Of a stretch of 64,000 bases of DNA, positions 58,873 through 64,000 are shown piece by piece. The DNA comes from a virus, in IMG/VR virus record IMGVR_UViG_3300044618_001634, positions 1-64,000 of that record; one strand, given 5' to 3'. Both the position numbers and the translations under genes were made by a program. The notes under the pieces are model-generated. The model saw only the letters and a program-made list of their open reading frames with translations, did no database searches and was not told where the DNA came from. Within the stretch, counting starts at the first letter, position 1. Every line of letters begins with the position of its first letter.

Positions 58873-59350
58873 TAATCTCTAGTATGTTGGCCGGAAGGTA
58901 CAATCCCCACGAAACCAGTTGATTAAACATGGCATAGTAGGTTGAACTGCCATAAATGTATAACTCACCGCCGTTACGATATACTATATTTTTATTTTGT
59001 TGAGAACTCCACTCAATCAGCCATGTTAATATAGCAGGAGGAATTTCGTTGCCGGCAGCAGTGACTTCATAATACACCAGAGTATCGTCGGTAGGATGTT
59101 TTTTGAGACTAATGATTACGTTGCTCAAATTGGGCTTAACCCAGTCCGGGATGCTGTCATCTTGTATCCATGCACACCAATAATCCTGGCAGGGATTTTT
59201 AGGGCGATTGGGATAGATTGAACACTGATGATTGTCTAGAAAAAAACACGGAGTGCCGGATTTCATAACATGTCCATTGATTGTTGCGCCCAACCACCCA
59301 TTGCAACAAGCATGACAATCACCGCACTGACGTGTGTTTGACCTATTCAT
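58868..59350 (-). CDS. YkgJ-like CxxCxxCC cluster protein
   Basis: 160 residues. C9-x2-C12-x2-C15-C16 (CGDCHACCNGW), then PCFFLDNHQCSIYPNRPKNPC and DYWCAW follow the zinc/iron cluster pattern of YkgJ-family proteins. The biochemical function of that family is unclear; a redox or metal role is usual. The late promoter ends 7 nt before the ATG without a Shine-Dalgarno site. Confidence 0.75.
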   Translation of the reverse strand: MNRSNTRQCGDCHACCNGWLGATINGHVMKSGTPCFFLDNHQCSIYPNRPKNPCQDYWCAWIQDDSIPDWVKPNLSNVIISLKKHPTDDTLVYYEVTAAGNEIPPAILTWLIEWSSQQNKNIVYRNGGELYIYGSSTYYAMFNQLVSWGLYLPANILEIN

Positions 59351-59357
59351 AGTTTAA

Positions 59358-59365
59358 TATTTATA
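59358..59365 (-). promoter_or_regulatory. Late promoter TATAAATA (leaderless type)
   Basis: Directly follows the terminator at 59372-59396 and ends 7 nt before ATG 59350. Confidence 0.75.
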
Positions 59366-59371
59366 CCCAAC

Positions 59372-59396
59372 AAAAAAGCACCCTGGGTGCTTTTTT
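59372..59396. terminator. Bidirectional terminator
   Basis: AAAAAAGCACC / GGTGCTTTTTT, 11-bp stem with a 3-nt loop, T-runs on both strands. It ends the kelch-like fibre gene on the minus strand. Confidence 0.9.
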
Positions 59397-59416
59397 GTTT
59401 ACAGAATTTATGTGTG

Positions 59417-60340
59417 CTATGAGTACACTTCTGTGGATGCTAGACTTGGGAAACTGCCGGTGGAGCCACCAAACGCTATACCGGTACCGGCTGCTGTGCC
59501 TGCACCACCTAGTTGAAATCTAGCAGTGGTCAATGATCCAGTTGCGGTCCATGTGGATCCATTGTATGTTAGCGCTGCTGCAGTTGCACCACCGGCATTG
59601 CCGCCAAATATCAATCCTGCAGTTTGTGTTCCGCTTCCGCCTGCACCCAATCGACCAGATGGTAAAGCTCCACCTGCCGACCAGGAAATACCGTTAAAAT
59701 TTTCAGTAGATGACAGTAGATTAAACGAAGCGTCGGCGCCGGCTGAGGTTACTGCAGCAGATTGTGTTCCAAACGCAGCATTGAATTTTCTGCCAGTGGC
59801 CAGATTCAGTGGAGGACCCCCGGTGGACCAACTTGTTCCATCGTATAATACAACTGAAGCAAGTGCACTTCCCACGGGGCTATTTTCGCCACCAACACCC
59901 AGTGCTGCTGTCTGAGTTCCGCATCCTGCTAGGGTATATCTAGCTGAGCCTAAGGATCCGCCGGAACTCCATGCACTTCCATCATATTCATTTGAGGCAG
60001 TTTGCGGTGCAAATGCTCCATTTAATCCAGCAAATGCCAGTCCTGTAGTTTGTGTTCCTGCCCCAGCAAAGTTAAAACAGGCATTGGGGTAATTGCCTCC
60101 CACAGACCATGCGGATCCATCATATTCTTCTGTTTCTTGAGAAAATGTACCAGCTCCTTTGGAAGCGGAGATGTATCCACCCATGCCCAAGGTTGCTGTT
60201 GGTGTGCCGCATGCTGCCAACTTGTCGCGCCCGGTATTCATGGTGCCGCCTGCACTCCAACCTGGAGGTGGTGGAGGTGGCGGTGGTGGTGGGGGTGCTG
60301 TCATTGTAATACCAGTTAGCGTTAGTCCTGAAATTTCCAT
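59417..60340 (-). CDS. Kelch-like repeat virion protein with poly-proline tract
   Basis: 307 residues. Starts MEISGLTLTGITM, then about eleven consecutive prolines, then six repeats of about 45-50 residues, each with a W-[ST]-x-G-G start, a GTQT/GTPT strand and a Y-[DN]-G-[ST] end (for example EYDGSAWSVGG, TYNGSTWTATGSL). Six blades form a beta-propeller-like fold, similar to kelch/galactose oxidase. A sugar-binding fibre tip or capsid decoration is likely. Confidence 0.72.
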   Translation of the reverse strand: MEISGLTLTGITMTAPPPPPPPPPPPGWSAGGTMNTGRDKLAACGTPTATLGMGGYISASKGAGTFSQETEEYDGSAWSVGGNYPNACFNFAGAGTQTTGLAFAGLNGAFAPQTASNEYDGSAWSSGGSLGSARYTLAGCGTQTAALGVGGENSPVGSALASVVLYDGTSWSTGGPPLNLATGRKFNAAFGTQSAAVTSAGADASFNLLSSTENFNGISWSAGGALPSGRLGAGGSGTQTAGLIFGGNAGGATAAALTYNGSTWTATGSLTTARFQLGGAGTAAGTGIAFGGSTGSFPSLASTEVYS

Positions 60341-60367
60341 AATAATCCTTTAGCAAGTTTTGTTATG

Positions 60368-60375
60368 TATTTAGC
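60368..60375 (-). promoter_or_regulatory. Late promoter GCTAAATA
   Basis: Follows a weak terminator directly; leader to the ATG at 60340 carries AAAGGAT. Confidence 0.68.
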
Positions 60376-60382
60376 CAAAAAT

Positions 60383-60400
60383 AAAAAAACACATTAGTGC
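60383..60400 (-). terminator. Weak terminator after the GT32-like gene
   Basis: Short stem CAC / GTG extended by G-U pairs, then seven T on the minus strand. Confidence 0.5.
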
Positions 60401-60404
60401 CTTG

Positions 60405-61103
60405 CTAGTTTGATTTATAAACTGTTTTTGAATCGTAAAATGTGTTATAGTTGTTGGTGCCCAGGGCCTCTAAGTCGCCGCTGACTGAGGTTTTTCCGTA
60501 GGCATGGATACGGCCATCAGGTAAAACAAATGCTGGATTAGGAATCAGGCGTGTTGGTGTCAAGAACATGTAGTCGCCAAACAGCATGTTTTCATTGGCT
60601 GGTTGTTCAGCAAATGCTCGACCCAACACCGTAGGACCAGTGGGACACAGGGGAGAAATACCATAGTATTCTTTTTTGCAATTATCAACCACTATGTCAA
60701 TGGCACGCTGAAACACTGGATGCTGTGGCTGGCTGTAGATAGCACCACACGACACTGAATAATTAGTTAGTGAGTAATTTTGCATGTCTCTATAGGCCAA
60801 GATCTCAACCGAATCAGCTGGTAGGGCACGAAAATTCATTCTGACTGCAATATCAAAATACCAGCCGCCTAATGCATACAGCACACAGTATTTTCCTAAG
60901 TCTGCTTTGTAGGAATAAGGATTCAATCGATCGTAGGCTTTTACCACAGCGGAATCAAAGTTTTTTGAAATCAACTCTCTCAATGAGTCATGATCATACA
61001 CGGTATAAGTATCAATGTCGTGAGTACTGGTCACTGTTTTAACACAATCAACCAGGTGATCTGCCATTGGACTTTGAGAAATGTAGATTTGACTGATGTT
61101 CAT
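60405..61103 (-). CDS. GT32-like glycosyltransferase (Gly_transf_sug type)
   Basis: 232 residues. YSYKADLGKYCVLYALGGWY matches the conserved A-D-x2-R-Y-x2-L-x3-G-G-x-Y block of GT32-like sugar transferases. The DxD that follows is FDIAV, so the second Asp is replaced by Ala. The rest (PTGPTVLGRAF; GDYMFLTPTRLIPN) fits the family. Similar proteins occur often in cyanophages. Whether the altered DxD binds metal is unclear. Confidence 0.72.
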   Translation of the reverse strand: MNISQIYISQSPMADHLVDCVKTVTSTHDIDTYTVYDHDSLRELISKNFDSAVVKAYDRLNPYSYKADLGKYCVLYALGGWYFDIAVRMNFRALPADSVEILAYRDMQNYSLTNYSVSCGAIYSQPQHPVFQRAIDIVVDNCKKEYYGISPLCPTGPTVLGRAFAEQPANENMLFGDYMFLTPTRLIPNPAFVLPDGRIHAYGKTSVSGDLEALGTNNYNTFYDSKTVYKSN

Positions 61104-61112
61104 ATGGTGGAA

Positions 61113-61120
61113 TATTTACC
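61113..61120 (-). promoter_or_regulatory. Late promoter GGTAAATA
   Basis: Ends 9 nt before ATG 61103; no Shine-Dalgarno site, so the leader would be only a few nt. Confidence 0.6.
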
Positions 61121-61123
61121 AAC

Positions 61124-61143
61124 AAAAACCCACCCCCGGGTGC
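61124..61143 (-). terminator. Short GC-rich terminator
   Basis: CACC / GGTG stem with a CGGG loop, then GGTTTTTG on the minus strand, directly upstream of the late promoter at 61113. Confidence 0.55.
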
Positions 61144-61146
61144 TTT

Positions 61147-61154
61147 TATTTAGA
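61147..61154 (-). promoter_or_regulatory. Late promoter-like TCTAAATA
   Basis: Lies just before the terminator at 61124-61143. It might add transcription of the GT32-like gene by read-through; activity is uncertain. Confidence 0.35.
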
Positions 61155-61182
61155 TTGACAGAGATCACCGTGCCAGCGAGCG

Positions 61183-61368
61183 TTAATACGTATCGTGTTC
61201 AAATCCGCTTGGTACTTGTACTGTGGAACCGTCGATCAGCGTGACTTGATATTCAGTGCGATCTGCTGACAAGCACACACCGGCATAATCTCCTGGGTCG
61301 AGGCCGGCGTTCTTTAGAGTTTCTTTGTATGCGTGTTCCTGCTGTGCAGCGTATTGACGTGAGTTCAT
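61183..61368 (-). CDS. Small hypothetical protein, 61 residues
   Basis: Product begins MNSRQYAAQQEHAYKETLKN and ends VQVPSGFEHDTY. An N-terminal amphipathic helix followed by a short beta domain. Starts in a 4-base overlap with the homing endonuclease stop, so it is co-expressed. No family recognised. Confidence 0.5.
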   Translation of the reverse strand: MNSRQYAAQQEHAYKETLKNAGLDPGDYAGVCLSADRTEYQVTLIDGSTVQVPSGFEHDTY

Positions 61369-62171
61369 TGGGTTTCCTTATTTGGGTTTAGTTTACAACG
61401 GTCAGCATGCCAGCGTGTGTGCATGCTCACGCTTGCAGTTTTACCACAGTGTTTGCAAGTTTTTTTCATTTGACTTGGGTGTCGTCCTTCTGCTAGTCTT
61501 TTAAGATTGCTGTCAGATCCAACAAAATTGTGGGTACCGGCTTTGATTCGTTTAGCATTGTGCTCGGGTCCAAGTAAATTATGAGTTCCTTCAGCAATAC
61601 GTTTTTCATTTAGTTTACCGCTAGCATTAGGGCTTTTTCCATCTTGCCAGTGATGTATACCCGCTTCGCTACGCCATATGCTTGGATTGTTTTTAAGCCA
61701 GATATGGTTGCCGTTTTCATATGCTGTTTTAGCATTGCGACCATCTTTGTTTGGGTTTCGGTCGCCTTGTAAATTATGCTTACCTTCACGAACTAACTTA
61801 TTTTGTTTTTGTCTACTATTTTCTCTTGCTTGCGGATTTTTTCTCATATAGTGATTATCCCCGGCAATTTTTTCTGCTATAATTGGATTTTTCATTGGAT
61901 TATTATCTGTGTCAAACCCAATTGGATCTACTGTTCTGTTCATGCAACCAGGTTTGCCATAATGTTCTGACAAATATTGACCTTCAAGTCGTTTTACCTG
62001 TTCGGCCGACTCTGCGTATTCGAGTATTTCTCGAGTCAGAGTAGATTTATCTTTTATAGAACTGGGCCACAGACCAGAACCAATGTAGCCATCGTTGATG
62101 TTTTCTGTACTATGTCTTCCAATATAATATTTGCCGTTTGTGTGAGTTGTTTTGTATATAAAGTGTTTCAT
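61365..62171 (-). CDS. GIY-YIG homing endonuclease
   Basis: 268 residues from the ATG at 62171. HFIYKTTHTNGKYYIGRHS is the GIY-YIG start. The middle has repeated NUMOD-like DNA-binding units (EGTHNLLGPEHNAKRIKAGT and variants), and the C terminus is a zinc finger (KTCKHCGKTASVSMHTRWH). This is the Seg/I-Tev-like architecture of T4-type phages. Free-standing beside gp23, it likely cuts a related phage genome near here. Late promoter GATAAATA ends 5 nt from the ATG. Confidence 0.85.
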   Translation of the reverse strand: MKHFIYKTTHTNGKYYIGRHSTENINDGYIGSGLWPSSIKDKSTLTREILEYAESAEQVKRLEGQYLSEHYGKPGCMNRTVDPIGFDTDNNPMKNPIIAEKIAGDNHYMRKNPQARENSRQKQNKLVREGKHNLQGDRNPNKDGRNAKTAYENGNHIWLKNNPSIWRSEAGIHHWQDGKSPNASGKLNEKRIAEGTHNLLGPEHNAKRIKAGTHNFVGSDSNLKRLAEGRHPSQMKKTCKHCGKTASVSMHTRWHADRCKLNPNKETQ

Positions 62172-62176
62172 GCTTT

Positions 62177-62184
62177 TATTTATC
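62177..62184 (-). promoter_or_regulatory. Late promoter GATAAATA (leaderless type)
   Basis: Ends 5 nt before the homing endonuclease ATG at 62171. Confidence 0.68.
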
Positions 62185-62251
62185 ATAGTCCGTGGCATTA
62201 CTAAACATAATACACTCGAACTGACTCTTTTGTCAAATAATTTGGCCAACA

Positions 62252-62275
62252 AAAAAGCACACTGTAGTGTGCTTT
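62252..62275 (-). terminator. Terminator after gp23
   Basis: Stem AAGCACAC / GTGTGCTT (8 bp), 4-nt loop, followed by T-run on the minus strand. Confidence 0.9.
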
Positions 62276-62325
62276 CTTGCTCTTCCCATCCCAAAGGGTA
62301 GGATGATTTGGTAGTAATTCTCTGA

Positions 62326-63522
62326 TTAGGAGAAAGACAAGTTTTGAACGGCAATCTCGCCCACGTAGTCGGCCGCGTTTCCAAAACTGCTCGCGGTGTT
62401 AGTGAGTTCTACGAATCCGTAGCGAGTCATGAAACTAACTACTGGTTCAAATGTTGTTGGATCCAATACAACGCCTGAGCTCATCAACGGAATGTATGGG
62501 CAATAGAACGCAGGAGCATCAGCTTCAGATGTGCCTTTGTAACCAACCAATACAGGTGTTGTGTCGCTAGCATAGCTGTCAACAAACACACGCATAGCAC
62601 CGTTGAGTGTACCAACAAACTTGGTGTTTGTAGGAGCTTCAAATGTGCCTTCTGTTGTGCGAGCAAAAGCACTAGTAGTTGCACTTTGTAACACTGTCAA
62701 CGAGGCTGAACTTACAACAGCATAGTTACCAGCGCCACGACGTGTACGCTGAGCAATCAAGTTAGCAACACGGTTGATCAAAACTGCCAAAGCGGCATGT
62801 TCGTCACCAACGAATGTAGCTGTACCTGAAACTGTAGCTTGGTTGTATGTAAACTCCGTAGCTGCCAAAGTACGCAGGCTCAACAGGATCTCTTGATCAA
62901 TCTCAGCTGTGATCTCTTGTGCAAGAGCAGCCATGATTTCTGCTTCAACGTCAATGCCATGCATGGCTTGTGCGTCTTGTGCAGATTCAAATGTCCAACG
63001 AGCTTGTAACTTACGTGTTTTAGCTTCAACAGCTTGTTTCAAGATCTGTACGGAAATTTGCTTACCGCCTGTGCCTTCCATGTTTGCTGTGTTGTTGCCA
63101 GTGTAACCTGTTGCAACAGTTTGAGTTGTTGGAACTGTGGAATACGCTGTAGCGATTGTGAATGGTGACAGTGCTTCTTGACCAGCTGTTACGCTTGTCT
63201 GTGCCAGGCTGTTGTCTGTTAAAGACTGAGCATAGCGTACACGCAATGTGTGGATTTGGCCTACTGGACCTGTCATTGGCTGAACGCCGACCAACTCGTT
63301 AGCAATAACAGTTGGCATAACACGTCGAATAACTGGCAGAATCACACGGTTTAATGTAGCGATGTTACCAGATGTTGTAGAACCTGATGATGCGTTCTCA
63401 CGCAAATACTTTTTAGTATTTTCAAGGATTACTCCCATTGATGAACGCTTAGATCCGGATAAACCTTCTAAGAGTGCGTCTTTAGTTTCATTCCAACGAC
63501 CTTCTAATAATTCTTGTGACAT
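62326..63522 (-). CDS. gp23: Major capsid protein gp23
   Basis: 398 residues. LNRVILPVIRRVMPTVIANE, LVGVQPMTGPVGQIHTLRVR, LQARWTFESAQDAQAMHGID, RRGAGNYAVVSSASLTVLQ and FVGTLNGAMRVFVDSY are hallmark gp23 blocks. A gp21 protease site L40-R-E42 probably removes the N-terminal propeptide (before NASSGSTTSG). It is short against T4 gp23 (521), as in some aquatic T4-like phages that lack the insertion domain. The ATG follows AAAGGAGA and a late promoter. Confidence 0.95.
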   Translation of the reverse strand: MSQELLEGRWNETKDALLEGLSGSKRSSMGVILENTKKYLRENASSGSTTSGNIATLNRVILPVIRRVMPTVIANELVGVQPMTGPVGQIHTLRVRYAQSLTDNSLAQTSVTAGQEALSPFTIATAYSTVPTTQTVATGYTGNNTANMEGTGGKQISVQILKQAVEAKTRKLQARWTFESAQDAQAMHGIDVEAEIMAALAQEITAEIDQEILLSLRTLAATEFTYNQATVSGTATFVGDEHAALAVLINRVANLIAQRTRRGAGNYAVVSSASLTVLQSATTSAFARTTEGTFEAPTNTKFVGTLNGAMRVFVDSYASDTTPVLVGYKGTSEADAPAFYCPYIPLMSSGVVLDPTTFEPVVSFMTRYGFVELTNTASSFGNAADYVGEIAVQNLSFS

Positions 63523-63544
63523 TTAAGTCTCCTTTATTATATCT

Positions 63545-63552
63545 TATTTACA
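63545..63552 (-). promoter_or_regulatory. Late promoter TGTAAATA for gp23
   Basis: About 22 nt before the gp23 ATG; the leader carries AAAGGAGAC. It overlaps the end of gp22. Confidence 0.65.
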
Positions 63553-64000
63553 GCCCTGCCAAACGCTTTAGATCGATCACGTTGGATTGGGATTCAACGT
63601 AATCTGCATCTGGACTGCGGGCAGATTTATCGCCAGTTGCCTCAGACAATGATTCTACGATTACCTTGGAGGCTTTCACAGAACGATCTTCTAAAACTGC
63701 TGGTAGATACTTTTCAAAAGCATTTGACAAACGACTTGTTTGTACGCTTTCAAGCAAATTACGCATCACTTCTGCTTTTTCCTTGTTTAAAGGAGAGAGC
63801 AATTCCTCTAAAGCAGCTTCACGCTGATTAGATTCTTTAAGGATACGCATTTCGCGTTCTTTTGACTCCACTAAGACTTTTGCCCTTTGTGTGAGTTGGA
63901 TGGCTTCAGCAAGTTTTTCATCTTTAGAAGCAATCATATCATGCAACTTGCGAACTTCTGCTTTCTCATTTAAGTGAGTAGCACCAAATTCTGCTGCGTA
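63548..64000 (-). CDS. gp22: Prohead core scaffold protein (gp22-like), C-terminal part
   Basis: An open frame enters at the right edge and ends at 63548; 150 residues are visible. It is helical and highly charged (KLAEAIQLTQRAKVLVESKE, EKAEVMRNLLESVQTSRLSN), ending NVIDLKRLAGL. The position directly upstream of gp23, as in T4 (21-22-23), and the coiled-coil scaffold composition support gp22. The N-terminal part lies outside the window. Confidence 0.8.
   Translation of the reverse strand, partial: YAAEFGATHLNEKAEVRKLHDMIASKDEKLAEAIQLTQRAKVLVESKEREMRILKESNQREAALEELLSPLNKEKAEVMRNLLESVQTSRLSNAFEKYLPAVLEDRSVKASKVIVESLSEATGDKSARSPDADYVESQSNVIDLKRLAGL

Noticed and set aside
61190-61215. tRNA T-arm-like GTTCAAATCC
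   Set aside because: No acceptor stem, D-arm or anticodon arm can be formed around it, and it lies inside the 61-residue gene.
62172-62384. N-terminal extension of the homing endonuclease
   Set aside because: It crosses the gp23 terminator and end of gp23; the GIY-YIG fold begins exactly at the ATG at 62171, just after a late promoter.
1-64000. Lysogeny genes, photosystem or other typical cyanophage metabolic genes
   Set aside because: No integrase, repressor, psbA/psbD, hli, talC or pho-like gene was recognised in this window, so neither lysogeny nor a cyanobacterial host can be claimed.

Overview
This window is part of the genome of a lytic, T4-like contractile-tailed phage (myovirus). 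The evidence is a recognisable T4 core: UvsW, UvsX, UvsY, gp32, DexA-type exonuclease, gp1-type dNMP kinase, both terminase subunits (gp16, gp17), gp4, tail tube gp19, sheath gp18, neck/tail completion gp13-15, major capsid gp23 and the end of the gp22 scaffold. The large virion proteins (GN-rich and collagen-like fibres), the TAAATA late promoters and the many carbohydrate genes resemble aquatic T4-like phages of Gram-negative bacteria. No photosystem, integrase, repressor, tRNA or CRISPR feature was seen, so I do not name a host.

Layout. 1-3,800: end of a partial gene, uvsW, an AAA+ ATPase, a 41-residue membrane protein and a virion-like protein, separated by terminators and sigma70-type promoters. 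3,800-15,200: a dense carbohydrate island with about ten glycosyltransferases, two FkbM-like methyltransferases, a class I methyltransferase, an NAD-dependent epimerase and a UDP-sugar dehydrogenase. Four genes form a paralogous family like capsule (KDO-type) transferases. 15,200-16,975: uvsY, a small acidic gene and uvsX. 16,977-20,174: two radical SAM proteins, an SDR and a sulfotransferase-like protein, then gene 32. 21,361-34,003: head and packaging genes (gp17, several proteins with capsid-targeting-like N termini, a large Lys-rich core-like protein, gp16, gp4) and the tail tube. 34,085-45,302: sheath gp18, nucleotide metabolism, gp13, a third radical SAM protein, and gp14-gp15-Nudix on the plus strand. 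45,292-61,368: more glycosyltransferases mixed with large fibre genes (collagen-like, beta-helix, GN-repeat with a C-terminal Hint domain, kelch-like). 61,365-64,000: a GIY-YIG homing endonuclease, gp23 and the C-terminal part of gp22.

Regulation. Two promoter classes can be read: TTGACN-(16-18)-TATAAT-like early promoters and T4-like late promoters (N[A/C/G]TAAATA). In both classes many promoters lie 4-7 nt from the start codon, which predicts leaderless mRNAs. The most abundant virion proteins (gp18, gp19, gp23) instead have longer leaders with good Shine-Dalgarno sites. Terminators are often fused directly to the next promoter.

Most notable possible systems: (i) the large sugar/radical-SAM/sulfotransferase gene set, (ii) the widespread predicted leaderless expression, (iii) a set of small proteins with T4-like capsid-targeting peptides, and (iv) a fibre ending in a Hint autoprocessing domain.
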